This document shows positions 34,901-43,837 of a stretch of DNA of 64,000 nt, piece after piece. The first letter of the stretch is position 1. The number at the start of each line of letters is the position of its first letter. The DNA is taken from contig OY365810.1 in assembly GCA_959347315.1 (NCBI GenBank), positions 1,142,001-1,206,000 on the forward strand, given 5' to 3'. The DNA comes from Bimastos eiseni. Its lineage: Eukaryota; Annelida; Clitellata; Crassiclitellata; Lumbricidae. A program made the translations under genes and the position numbers. The notes beneath the pieces are model-generated. The model was not told the origin of the DNA. It ran no database searches and worked only from the letters and a program-made list of their open reading frames with translations.

Positions 34901-35561
34901 GATACGACAAATATTGATTGAAAATGATCATACGCCCTTAGGTCAATGAGTCATTGTTCTTTAATTCGTTCTGACAGACTGCCATTTTTGTATTATTTTA
35001 CTTGGAAAGCATTAACTTATGTGACGATTTTTAGCTGCAAAAGACATCGAACTAACTTTAAAATGTCACTAAATAAACATGATGACTTATATGAGGCTAT
35101 TCAGGAAACAACTTCAACTGACACGGATGCAAAACACGCAGCACTCACAGATTTATTTTTAAAGACATTCTACAACCTTACACTTAATATTCTGAACACT
35201 CCAAGGATTGTGCATTTTAAATTCTCACCTAAAACCGTGAGTTCGGCTGAGGCTCCCAGGTCTTCATGAACATCGTCTTTACATTCGTATCTACCAGCAT
35301 CCCTAATATCTAGTCGATTGGCGATCAAATTCAGTGATCCAGAAGAGGAATCATATTCACTCGTGAATCTGTTTTTGAAGTCAGTTCGAATTTCCCCCTC
35401 TTCGTAGACGTCATTTCTTTTCCCTCTAACATCCAAGGGATAATGATACCAAATGATAGTTGTTTCGTCAAAAGGAGTTATCGATGTTGAACATCTGAGA
35501 CGTGTCGACATATTTACCATCGCTGTAGTGTTAGATGGACCTTGGACGATGGCAGAATCGA
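25052..35561 (-). CDS. Ig3-TM-CARD-CARD-NHL transmembrane receptor (receptor B)
   Basis: Seven minus-strand exons with GT-AG borders, all phase 1, join into one frame of about 830 codons: Ig1 (35561-35229), Ig2 (34730-34413), Ig3 (34208-33957), TM (32820-32719), CARD1 (28862-28587), CARD2 (27988-27644), NHL-like propeller and stop (25917-25052). A first exon may lie at 36908-36854. The model is a surface receptor whose cytoplasmic side carries two death-fold CARD modules, expected to make homotypic signalling contacts, and a C-terminal propeller. Neither CARD exon starts with its own ATG, so an upstream exon must supply it. The 3.8-kb intron between TM and CARD1 is the weakest join; two genes, Ig-TM and CARD-CARD-NHL, remain possible. 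I know of no described protein with this exact order, but could not search. Confidence 0.6.
26110..26520 (-). pseudogene. Non-LTR retrotransposon, C-terminal end of ORF2
   Basis: The minus-strand reading shows KNWKHRWLGHIFRKRDLLLT, then VIEARMLG, then MLSDLANRESYVATKRNAND and WREK, the characteristic C-terminus of RT ORFs of the R2/CR1 type. It is shifted and incomplete, and lies in the last intron of receptor B. Confidence 0.6.
26521..27640. other. Intronic stretch between CARD2 and NHL exons
   Basis: Around 26600-26790 a plus-strand reading (LNSYSASLLTFWKLDSDF) looks like retrotransposon-derived coding debris. A minus-strand frame at 27460-27116 has no recognisable domain; part of it may form the small linker exon mentioned under the NHL exon. 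Confidence 0.3.
27644..27988 (-). CDS. Receptor B, second CARD exon
   Basis: Acceptor TTTCTCTTGTGTCAG and donor GAAG|GTAAGA bound 345 nt, phase 1 at both ends. The domain begins LDENEKRLIDELKLSDLPGR, continues with VDLLQRR and ATALIDILKRR, and ends LIRCLRQSNQKQIADLL, the helical order of a CARD (H1 to H6, with a charged H2-H3 and the typical L-x-x-L-L ending). A short acidic linker leads in (EYSEDYGGEW). Sequence upstream of 27988 in the same open frame is intronic. Confidence 0.72.
28587..28862 (-). CDS. Receptor B, first CARD exon
   Basis: The exon runs from AG|AGTTGACG (acceptor CTATAG, weak polypyrimidine tract) to donor GGAG|GTGAGT; 276 nt, phase 1 at both ends. Joined to the TM exon, the split codon is CAG (Gln). 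The fold reads QNRIIQHREWLEKRMDPDYG (H1-H2), LLDALLANEALSQKEITEIT (H2-H3), then KRNSHLLDLILKKR and LLIAALKNSEQIHIVNYL, a clear CARD. No ATG precedes helix 1 in frame (TGA lies 15 nt upstream of TTG at 28860), so this is an internal exon. Confidence 0.72.
29175..29675. repeat. Inverted arrays of the CATCAATCCAGC core repeat
   Basis: The left half has GCTGGATTGATGAAAA-like units in one orientation (29192, 29217, 29290). The right half has TTTCATCAATCCAGC-like units in the other (29397, 29467, 29570). The whole forms an imperfect palindrome. The same unit occurs at 20840, 32160-32320, 33175-33300, 41710-41880 and 59155-59270. Confidence 0.65.
30315..30895. repeat. 16-bp minisatellite, about 36 copies
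   Basis: Unit CTGCCCTACAGCTATT with CAG/CCG variants at one position and rare TGC/CTC changes. Because 16 is not a multiple of 3, the frame cycles every 48 bp and stays open, producing a spurious ORF of about 278 codons. Confidence 0.95.
31403..31558 (-). CDS. Unexplained 52-codon ORF with strong donor
   Basis: ATG at 31558 opens a frame MLGQGSLSPKNKKLKTINTA that runs 52 codons, is Lys/Arg-rich and ends at a strong donor, CAA|GTAAGTG, in phase 0. It resembles no family I know. Being phase 0 it cannot be spliced into the phase-1 receptor model. It could be an alternative first exon joining the CARD1 exon through the AG two bases downstream (start 28860), or chance. Confidence 0.18.
32106..32443. 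mobile_element. TIR element with TCGATAGTCCGAAGG ends, copy A
   Basis: The left end carries CGAAGGTTCGATAGTCCGAAG. The right end carries the complement as repeated TTCGGACAAT-CGAACC units. Internal GCTGGAT-GATG-AAA units form the shared core. Related copies lie at 41650-41943 and 58910-59610. Confidence 0.65.
32719..32820 (-). CDS. Receptor B, transmembrane exon
   Basis: Acceptor AATTTGCTTTCAG and donor AAAC|GTAAGT bound exactly 102 nt in phase 1, the same length as the TM exons of receptors A and C. The helix LHWLWFLLPGTVIIALIVYP is followed by AIRYKDIWLK, a short basic juxtamembrane segment. Confidence 0.7.
33108..33345. mobile_element. Repeat element with TTTTTCGCCATCAAT ends
   Basis: The left end is three or four copies of TTTTTCGCCATCAAT. 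The right end reads GGCGAAGAATTGATGGCGAA in opposite orientation. Between them are four TTTCATCAATCC-GCTTCCATTT core units. The end sequence is unrelated to the 32106 element although the core is the same. Confidence 0.6.
33957..34208 (-). CDS. Receptor B, Ig-like domain 3 exon
   Basis: Acceptor AAAATTTTACAG and donor AAAG|GTAATT; 252 nt, phase 1 at both ends. Ig core: EVTC (first Cys), SYKWYRDN (core Trp), PGTYTCRAQC (second Cys). Extra cysteines (LTC, RAQC, HSC) suggest an additional disulphide. Several N-x-S/T sequons. Confidence 0.72.
34413..34730 (-). CDS. Receptor B, Ig-like domain 2 exon
   Basis: Acceptor TGTATCTTTGTAG and donor TTAT|GTGAGT; 318 nt, phase 1 at both ends. VRLSC holds the first Cys, MAWRKSGD the core Trp and SVYICETTT the second Cys. 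Additional Cys residues (LVCSS, TQCEE, HCNR, NCNA) point to extra bonds. The domain is rich in Asn sequons. Confidence 0.7.
34731..35228. other. Intron between Ig1 and Ig2 of receptor B
   Basis: About 500 nt bounded by a GTGAGA donor and a TTTGTAG acceptor on the minus strand. Nothing else was recognised inside. Confidence 0.5.
35229..35561 (-). CDS. Receptor B, Ig-like domain 1 exon (V-like)
   Basis: Acceptor ATCTTTGTTCTCAG and donor TTAG|GTGAGA; 333 nt, phase 1 at both ends. The start (SAIVQGPSNTTAMVN) resembles the EIILAPSNTVV start of receptor C. Core: TRLRC, TIIWYHYP, then DIRDAGRYEC with the classic D-x-G-x-Y-x-C, and SAELTVL as the last strand. It is an N-terminal V/I-set domain. Confidence 0.75.
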
Positions 35562-35884
35562 CTGAGAACAAAGATGACATTTGACATTGTTCAGCATTTA
35601 GCAGTAGGTATTTAACTGACTTCCTTCATATGACATTGCTTCTGTTTAATTGCCTCCTAATAATCTCGTTGGCAATGTAATGTAATAGTAGGCCTATTCG
35701 TATATATATGTTTGATAATAGCGATTGGAGCGTCGTGTTTCTTCCAAGAAAGTTTTTTAAATGTGTGTGTCTGACCTTATTCATTTACAAACCTTAGTGG
35801 ATAAAATTATGCACTATATCCGATATCAGATTATAATATAACTGTATCATTTTTTTATAGTATCATTGCTTCCGACGATTACAG

Positions 35885-36240
35885 GTCAAGCTCTGTGACC
35901 AACCCTTAGTGTTCGGGGATAGCACTCTCCTCGCTCGGATGAACAAGGTATCCTCTGTGTATCTCACCCTCGCACCTTTATCAGGCATCAGCGGCATGCC
36001 CAAAAATTTTGAATGGCCCGTCTTAGACGATTCGCTACCTTCTCAAACCATTTGTCAAGCATTCCACTCTCATCTTCAGACAACTTTATGTGGTAACACT
36101 GGGCAGGAGTGGCTCGAGCGGGACAAGTCTCCCTCATCTTTCACAACACACCCCTGAAACGAGATCTCCGCCCCTGGCACTGGGATTGGGTACACCTCAG
36201 ATTAGTAACCTTGAAGAGGCGCTACGTGTGTATTTTTTGT
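35885..36240. other. Unassigned segment, possibly retrotransposon 3' debris
   Basis: GC-richer than its flanks and ends in AAGAGGCGCTACG, similar to the retrotransposon tail motif. A plus-strand frame is open for about 80 codons but matches nothing I recognise. Confidence 0.25.
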
Positions 36241-36853
36241 ATTTATTATTTAAGTACATCACAGCATACCCTACATGATTGTGATAAAGTAATAATTATA
36301 TTATGCCTGCAGCAGGCTTGTATGCTACGTATGCCTTCAGAACTTTACCTTTTTCATGATTCATCAGAATGGCCAGAAACAAAATAACGTTCGACGGATT
36401 TACACCACTTGAGTCCATAGTTCTAAAAAGGATAAACAAGAAGTCGTAATAGTACTGTGAGGTATCTGCTAAGTAGGCCTATGATTGTATTACCAAACAA
36501 TCACTTGCGCTCACTCCGAGCGAAACAGATAGACCCAGGTAGTCTGCAGGCCTTAACTATGTTCAGACTGAATAACAAATGCTGACTAGAATCAAACTGA
36601 AACCAATCGTGGACAATGTTTCTTCGATTAGAAGGGGTTGAGAGTTAGGCCTAATCTCGTCTCAAGGGATATTGAACATAAAACATGTAAGCACAAGCAA
36701 ATGCGTGATAAGGTGAAAAAATTGGAACAAGAAGATATAAGCAGAAAAAACACGGAAAACTCAACAGAAAAGTGTCATATAAGCAACCCGAGGAATAATA
36801 TAAGCAATGACTTTTTTATAATTTTTCCAAATGACTATCAGTCTTAGGCTCAC

Positions 36854-36908
36854 CTGTTTCGGTTAGATTACAGGTCAGAGTTAGAGGCAGGTAAAGCCAG
36901 GGTGACAT
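36854..36908 (-). CDS. Candidate signal-peptide exon of receptor B
   Basis: ATG at 36908 starts MSPWLYLPLTLTCNLTET and ends at ACAG|GTGAGC in phase 1, the phase the Ig1 exon needs (G + TC gives Val). The hydrophobic stretch is short for a signal peptide and the first exon could lie elsewhere, so confidence is low. Confidence 0.28.
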
Positions 36909-39447
36909 TGTCGTGCTGTGCTGGCAACGGTTTGACCACAGGTGGAGGAATAGTAGAACTGTAATTGGATATCTTGTAACTGGATCAGTTCGATATTTAG
37001 CCTTGAAGACGATGTAAGCAGATCCGAGGGTTTTAGAATAATAGGCGTGAAGGCGGATGTGCGAACTGGCGATTGCATCTTTGAACTAACTAAGATTACG
37101 CTTCTGACGAGAGAAACTGGTCAGATGTTTACAGAAGATCTATCTATTATGACAATCTATTATGACAATTATGGTCAGATGTTTACAGTAGATCGATCTA
37201 TTATGACAATCTATTATGACAATTATGGTCAGATGTTTACAGTAGATCGATCTATTATGACAATCTATTATGACAATTATGGTCAGATGTTTACAGTAGA
37301 TCGATCTATTATGACAATCTATTATGACAATTATGGTCAGATGTTTACAGTAGATCTATCTTTTATGACAATTACAGTTGCTGTAGTAATTAAAAAATTA
37401 TTCGCTGACTTGTGTGCGTATAGTCTGATATCACAAAGTGAAAGTAAAAGCACCAACCTCACACTCATCAGAGAGAACCTCGATACAGTTAATCCTATTT
37501 ATAGGTCAGTTTCAGGGTTGAGCTCCCAACGGTCGAACTAACAAAGACAATTGGAATCTCTCTGAATAATTATATTATTGCAAACGACTACAGTTATTCT
37601 ACTGAACAAAAAACGTTGTTAATGTTGTCAGAACTTCTGCACAAAGCGGATCTGCCGGCCGCTACGTATTCCAACTCGTTCAGGAATTTCCAATGTGGTT
37701 CGTGGGATTTTGCTACATGTGAGCAAAATAGCCTTATGTTGACCTAGTTGTCAAGTCTTGGACTTCTGCCAAAGTCCTGAGCTAGTCTTGAGAAAAAGGA
37801 CACCTGTAACTCGGCTCACGGCTAGGTTTGTTCGTAACTCTACTTTAAAGAGAATGCCAACTTTAGTAGAATTAGAAATAATCATTGTGATGAAACAGAA
37901 AAGCCGTAAATTTCTGTATTGTACAAAAACAGTCGACTCAGTTCAATCAAATTTAAATAAAAGTATGTTGAATTTGTCTTCAGTCAATCAATCTAAAAGT
38001 CAGAAGCAAAAAAAAAATCAGTAGGTCACTTTTTCAATCTCTGGACTTCTGCAAATGGATGAGGTTGATTAGACATCAAGCCATTGCTTTGGTTCTCCAT
38101 TATTAACGTCAACTGTCACATATTCAGACAATAATTATGTTATTACTATTATTACTAAATTATACATTCCCTAAACTGCTAGGATCGTTTCTCGATACAC
38201 TCCCAACAGTCGACTAAAGATTTCTTGCACCAGGTGGCTTGGGTCAAATGAACATTGTGATGGGAACCTTGTATGACTACCATAAGTTAAATTTGACTCC
38301 TGCAATAACTCGTAACAACCTGTTCATACTCTTTGGTGACATCTTGAATTAATAAAAATGTATATTATTACAGCGCATGACCGACCTACTTTGAACAGGG
38401 TTTACTCTCGAGAATTTTTCGAAGTGGGGAAACTTAAAATATATCCGAAATAGATCAGATATAGACAAAGTTGCCTGACCATTATACTTAGGACTGGAAA
38501 CTTCTCAAATAACGTAGGTGTATAGTTTTGGAGCGAGAAATCTGGGGTAGGACATTGTCGCATCTTGTTTACATGACAAATACATTCAGTTAATTGTATT
38601 AATGAAGGTTAACCGACAAAATTACCACCATAATTTTATATCTGAAACAAAAATTTTAAGTTGAGCGACATCTTTGGATATGTGTTAAACGGATACACAG
38701 TGACTTATATATAAATATAAATAAATATAAATTTAAACATAATATTGCTTAATCTTGATATGACCAATTAGTAAAATGGAGGCCTGAACTCTAAGCCATG
38801 TACGCAATATATCGCTCAATATTACTGATAAATGTAAGCCGAGAGTTGGCCGCGCTGTTGGCAAGAGCAATGTATCTCAAGAATCATTATGTCAGCGCTA
38901 ATGACACCACTTGGCTATTATTCTGTATGAACAATACTCAAGCGACATAGTCAGAGACCAAAAGGATCTGACGTGTGTCCCTCTTTCCTTGTCCCTGTCC
39001 CTGTCCCTGTCTGTCTACCTCTCTCTATCTCTCCCTCCATATGTAGTAATTAATTCAGTCTGTTGGACACTTGTCTCAATATCCTGAAATAATTACTTCG
39101 TAGCCGTAATTACTATAATTACCCCTCTGTAATAATTACTCATACGCAATAATTACTCAAACGCCTACGTTTTGTATGTGTACAACTGCCGCATTAACAA
39201 CAATGCATTCGTGAACTTTAAACCTTCGACACGATTTTGAGTGCTACAAGTACTAGTCTGCTTAGTCAGACGAAGGAGTAGGCTGCTAGCAACGCCGAGC
39301 GCATCCCATTAGGTCGGAGAGTAGCTGCTTCTTGGTGTCATTGTAGGGCCCGTAATAATGGATTATTTTGCTGTCGTCTGTTATTGAAAGGTGTGGTCAT
39401 CGTCTGCCCTGTTATTTTGTCATTGGTTTTGAGGTCAACAGGTCAAC
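36909..39447. promoter_or_regulatory. Shared intergenic interval of divergent receptors B and C
   Basis: The two receptor genes are head-to-head across about 2.5 kb if the exon at 36854 is right, or 3.9 kb from Ig1 of receptor B. A reversed CCAAT box (CATTGGTT) lies at about 39421, just before the ATG of receptor C. No clear TATA box was assigned. Apart from the 54-bp repeat the interval is AT-rich and non-coding. Confidence 0.3.
37118..37372. repeat. 54-bp tandem repeat, nearly five copies
   Basis: Starts of GGTCAGATGTTTACAG recur at 37118, 37172, 37226, 37280 and 37334, a 54-bp period. Each unit holds the palindrome AGATCGATCT (in the middle copies) and two copies of CTATTATGACAAT. As 54 is a multiple of 3 the translated frame stays open; it is not considered a gene. 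Confidence 0.93.
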
Positions 39448-39487
39448 ATGAGAAGCGTCATACTTTTCATAGCGAGTATTGGAGTCG
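39448..39487 (+). CDS. Receptor C, signal-peptide exon
   Basis: ATG begins MRSVILFIASIGV, a compact signal peptide with a basic residue and a hydrophobic core, ending at G|GTGAGT in phase 1. Cleavage would fall near the next exon's start (VVAEIILAP). Confidence 0.7.
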
Positions 39488-42400
39488 GTGAGTTTAACCC
39501 TCTGCTGCGTATTTTCCTTTATTCATACATTATTATATTCGTACATTCTACTTCAAATTCGGCTCTCTGTCTCTGTCTGTCTGTTTGTCTCTGTCTCTGT
39601 CTCTGTCTGTCTCTCTTTGTCTCTCTGTCTCTGTCTCTGTCTCTGTCTGTCTTTGTCTCTCTGTTTCTGATACAATTTCTTCTTTTTTATAAAAGCGCAT
39701 TAAATTTAGCATAAATTTCGTTTTATGTTAGAATTTCGTGTGGATGTATTTTATCGGTTTATTAGCATGAGTCAAAAAAGTGACTTCTTAAGCACCGTCT
39801 TCCTAACGTCCAACTGATGACTTTTATTAATGCACGGTCTTCTTTGTCTTAAATTTGAATTCTTACCCTGATCTATATTCCAGGCTTTCCAGTCCTCAGT
39901 TAAACCCTTCTGAGCAAGCTTTAGCATTAGAATTAGAATTAGCGTATGTTTTAGGAATTTGTAGCTTACGATTACTCAAAAGACAAGATGTATCTTAGAA
40001 CTCACGTATAAATACAGAGTTATGCTTATATAATATGAAGCAGGCCTTTTCTATTAAAAATTCTGTTATTGTGATTCTGTTTTTACATAATTTATATTTA
40101 CTTTCAGTTGTTGCTGAAATAATTCTCGCACCGAGTAATACGGTTGTTATATCAGGTGAAGAGTTGAAAATGAATTGCGCAGTGAATAATAACTCAAAAG
40201 TCAGAAAATGGGACATCTTAACAACAGACTTTGAACAGTTGACCATATATACCATGTATTCGTCAAAAAAATTCCACAAAAGTTTCAGTCATTTTGGTGT
40301 CGTGGTGGATGACAGGGGCTCTGGATACCTCTATACGAATTTTACGAACCTAAGCGATGCAGGAATCTACTATTGCAAAAGTGTAACTGATGGTGATGAT
40401 AAGACACATAGCGCACAGTTGACTATTCTTGGTAAGAATGATATTAAAAGTGTTTCATTTAGAAAAACATTAAAGATTTGGTTCGTTCTACTAAGTGCCA
40501 TTCCGTTTTATATAAAAATCATAAGGTCTTTTAGTAGGACTGTTGCGTAAATTGTTAGTTTATAATGAAAATTTTAAATACATGTAATTGCACTGAGCAT
40601 TAACAAAAGCAACAATGACACAGATCCTGGTTAATAATGACGTCTAGCATATTTGTATATGGATTATTATAAGCTTAATTCTGCATACTCAAGATTTTAT
40701 GGATAAAACCAAAATTTCATCAACAAAATTACTGCAGGCTAAGTAATAGAAATAATCATGTTTTTTTCAAATATGTTTGAATTTGACTTCAGAATCGATG
40801 CCAACGTGTGAGGATAACTTGCCGCTGAATTCTTCTGAATCATTGTTTAACGGTGACTACATCTGGATGCAATGTAGCATTGGCTTTAGAGGATTCTGGA
40901 CGCCAACTATAGAATGGATCGAATACGGTGATCATCTGGGACGAGTAGGGAGAATTATTACGGAAAGAGTTGAAGTGAAAGGAACTCCAAATAAAATAAT
41001 TTCTTCCAACTTGACAGTTATAATAAATACAACAAGTAACGGTTCTCATTTTGTCTGTAAAATCTACTTTAAACAGTATGAAGGGATAAACAATACGTCT
41101 GCTAGTAATGTTCCTAATTTCACCTACACCTGGAATTCTACTCTCATAACCCTATCGTCGTCCTCTTCTGAATCTAGACCAACAACAACAGATTCAACAG
41201 CCATTCGTCTAACACGTGAGAGCATTGAACGACAACCTTCTACAGACTGGTGTAAGTTGTCCTTTACATTTGAATCATCGATGCGTGTTCAGTTCAAGGA
41301 TTTTCTACAAATATTTAAGTAATTTAAATTTAGTGTGATTGTGTTTATTATCTTAACATGATAGCTTAGCGCATTATGAGTGACACTTATTTGGGGTTGC
41401 ATCTAACAGTAGGCCTAGCTAATTTCAAGAGTGATTGTCATCATTACATCATGTTTGTTGAACGTATTTTGCTGCAGAAATTATTAATTTTGTTTTCTAT
41501 TCTAGATTTAATTTCGTTATCTCTGGTCGCTGCTTTGTCTCTATTCCTCATTATAATCGTTATCCTGGTCGTTGCTTTCTGTATTCGCTTCAAGAAAAAG
41601 GTTTCAGGTATTTGCGCATTTTAAAGATTGTAGTAATCGTAGCCTTGAAACGCTGTCCGCTCGATAGTCCCAAAGTTCGATAGTCCGAAGATTCTATTCT
41701 CCAACATTAATTTAACTAGAAGCTGGATTAATTGATGAAAATAATGTATAAAACTAGGAGCTGGATTGCTATGTAAAGAATCATGCCTAAATGGAAGCTG
41801 GTTGAAAGAAAAGAATGGTACAATTGAGTCTCTAGCCAAATATATATCTAATTCCATTCATCAATCCAGCTGCCATTAAAACCGCAATCTTATTACCTAT
41901 CGATCGGATACCATGCAATCTTCGGACAATAGGACACAGAACCACTTGAAACTTAAATTTCCATAGCGCTAATCTAAGCCAAGCACAGACCATCAACCTA
42001 TCAGCTGCGTCAAATCAGAGCAGTTGCCCGGATGTGAAACGTGAAGTTCCGAGCTGGATAGTCCAGAGAGAAGAGGAAGAAGAGATGATTAATTTGTGAG
42101 TGCTTCACAAATCCGGCTAATTAATATTCTGGCAATAGCCTAATTATGGACGAACATACAACAACTATTATATGCAGCAACTCGCAGTGCAGCTGCCAAT
42201 TGGTTAGGATCTACAGTTTATTTTCGTTTTCCAGTTACTGTAATAAATTGGTTTTACATTATTGACCAATTCACTTGAACATTGTCTATAGGATTAATTT
42301 AATAGAATCAAATGACAATAAAGTAACATCTTATAGTTTTTGTAAATAGAATTAGAAGATTGGGGCATATGTTTTTGTGCAAAGTTAAGTTCTAGTTAGA

Positions 42401-43642
42401 TTTGTCGTTGACTCGTTGGAACATATTTTTACCCTCTTTTATTTAACTTGGCTTGCGTAAAGTTTGTCACGGTTGGTACGACGGACTTCTTTCAACTCTT
42501 TTGCAAGTATGTTCCCGTCTACCTACAAAGCTTAAATTTTGCACACATTTCAGGCTTGCATGACAATGCAAAGTATCAAATATTTACGGACATAACTGAG
42601 AAATTGGGAAAAAATGACAAAAATGCAAAAAATTAAATATCTTTCAACCACTCGAACGAGTCCTTCTTGACGAGCTCCACTCCGGAAACTTTACATCAGC
42701 AATGATATGTAATAAAAAAATCTCTTAAGAAAATGGAACGATTACGCCACCTACCAGATGAAAGATGGTCCCGAAAAACCCATGTTTTTACTTCAAATTT
42801 TTTAAATCGCTGTTCAGAAGTGTTACGTTACATTGTAGTGAATCTAGGCTATATCATACGACAATTATTTTCATTTGTAACATCCGTGTACTCATATTTC
42901 GCAGTAACGTCTATTGGGGCACTTTGCACGATTTTAGCTTGTTACCATAATATATGATAATAGGTAGACATACATGCACGCACGCACGCACACATGCATA
43001 CATACATACGGACAGACAGAAAGACAGACGGGCAAAAGCCAGTGGATGCTGTTCGGATTGACACAACAGAAGAGAAGAGGTCGACACTGACTATAGTTAG
43101 GTGTCATGTTGGAAATTATATGAACATTTGTAGGCCAATAAGTCTTGAATCAAATACTCTGAATGTTGTTTCCTTTAGCTCAATACGCCTCTGCAGCCTT
43201 GGAGAAATTGGAAATGCCAATTCGTGATTGAGAATACGAAATCTTACCATACGCCACAAGCGACAATTACGAAACTATAGACGATGCAGTAATCGATGCT
43301 AACCTCAAAGTTTCCTTTGCTCCTCGCCAGGGTTCTCTGCCAACACCAGGGTACTCTGGCTTAATGCAAATGGAGCCCACTGCACCAGGAGTCTATAGTA
43401 GAATTGACACTATTGAAACAACAGTCGACACAACTTCTGGATCCAGAGATCTGGAGGTCTCAGCCAACCTGGGAACTACTTGGGAGGAACAAGTTGATGG
43501 TGGCGAAGAGAAGAAGGGTGGAAATCCAACGATTCATCCATACATTGAATTGTTTGATGTCGTCGAAGCTGATAACCCAGAAGATTGCATGAGAAATTCT
43601 GACTTCGACATTTCATCGTCATATCTCACTGTCAGCTTTTAA
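39448..43642 (+). CDS. Ig-Ig-TM receptor with tyrosine-motif tail (receptor C)
   Basis: Exons: signal peptide (39448-39487), Ig1 (40108-40431), Ig2 plus stalk (40793-41251), TM (41506-41607) and tail (43179 or 43233 to 43642). All joins are phase 1. The product is a type I surface receptor with a cleavable signal peptide, two N-glycosylated Ig-like domains, a Ser/Thr-rich stalk and one TM helix. The long tail would carry five YxxL/I motifs, two spaced like an ITAM. An in-frame TGA at 43229-43231 blocks that tail unless the distal acceptor is used. The stop TAA is followed by AATAAA at 43655. Receptor A is its nearest relative. It may work with receptor B, transcribed divergently next to it, but this is inference. 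Confidence 0.7.
39565..39668. repeat. CTCTGT-type microsatellite
   Basis: CTGTCTCTGT units in the first intron of receptor C. Confidence 0.85.
40108..40431 (+). CDS. Receptor C, Ig-like domain 1 exon
   Basis: Acceptor ATATTTACTTTCAG and donor CTTG|GTAAGA; 324 nt, phase 1 at both ends, no internal stop. LKMNC, VRKWDI and DAGIYYC give the canonical Cys-Trp-Cys of an I/V-set domain; SAQLTIL is the final strand. Sequons include NNS, NFT and NLS. Confidence 0.8.
40793..41251 (+). CDS. Receptor C, Ig-like domain 2 and stalk exon
   Basis: Acceptor TTTGACTTCAG and donor TGGT|GTAAGT; 459 nt, phase 1 at both ends. IWMQC, IEWIEYG and HFVCKIYF mark the domain, followed by NFTYTWNST and a Ser/Thr-rich stalk. 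The stalk is about 14 codons longer than in receptor A. Confidence 0.78.
41506..41607 (+). CDS. Receptor C, transmembrane exon
   Basis: Acceptor TTTTCTATTCTAG and donor TCAG|GTATTT; 102 nt, phase 1. The helix (LVAALSLFLIIIVILVVAFC) is followed by IRFKKKVS. There is no charged residue within the helix, so obligate pairing with an adaptor is not suggested. Confidence 0.75.
41650..41943. mobile_element. TIR element with TCGATAGTCCGAAG ends, copy B
   Basis: Same layout as copy A at 32106: CGATAGTCC repeats at the left, GCTGGATT-GATGAAAA core units, then ATCAATCCAGCTGCCATTAA and CTTCGGACAATAGGACACAGAACC at the right. It lies in the last intron of receptor C. Confidence 0.65.
41944..43178. other. 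Last intron of receptor C
   Basis: No exon is recognised. A short (CACG)n/(CATA)n patch with GACAGACAGAAAGACAG lies at 42975-43030. Small extra tail exons cannot be excluded. Confidence 0.4.
43179..43642 (+). CDS. Receptor C, cytoplasmic tail exon with ITAM-like motifs
   Basis: The proximal acceptor TTGTTTCCTTTAG at 43178 is strong. It gives AQYASAALEKLEMPIRD and then TGA at 43229-43231. The same frame continues open for 136 codons to TAA at 43640. A second AG at 43231-43232 (ATTGAG|AA, poor pyrimidine tract) is also phase 1, removes the TGA and gives EYEILPYATSDNYETIDD onward. Motifs: YEIL and YETI separated by 7 residues (ITAM spacing), YSGL and YSRI separated by 10, and YIEL near the end. 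These fit SH2-domain docking after tyrosine phosphorylation. Alternative splicing between a short and a signalling tail, or a TGA mutation, would both explain the layout. Confidence 0.62.
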
Positions 43643-43654
43643 TAGCATTGAGTA

Positions 43655-43660
43655 AATAAA
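43655..43660 (+). terminator. Polyadenylation signal AATAAA of receptor C
   Basis: AATAAA lies 13 nt after the stop codon and is followed by a T-rich stretch, consistent with the 3' end of the transcript. Confidence 0.6.
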
Positions 43661-43837
43661 ATTTTTTGGGAAAATTGTTTTTGTACTACATTTATATTAC
43701 TTATTTCAACGGTATAATTAAAAGTTCCCTACGTCTTCAAGCCTTCAAGGTAATAATGATCTCTTTCTCGAATAGTCCTCTCTGTCGATCCTGGATGTTG
43801 CGCATATTGCAATTATTATAATTGTAATTAAAAACTT

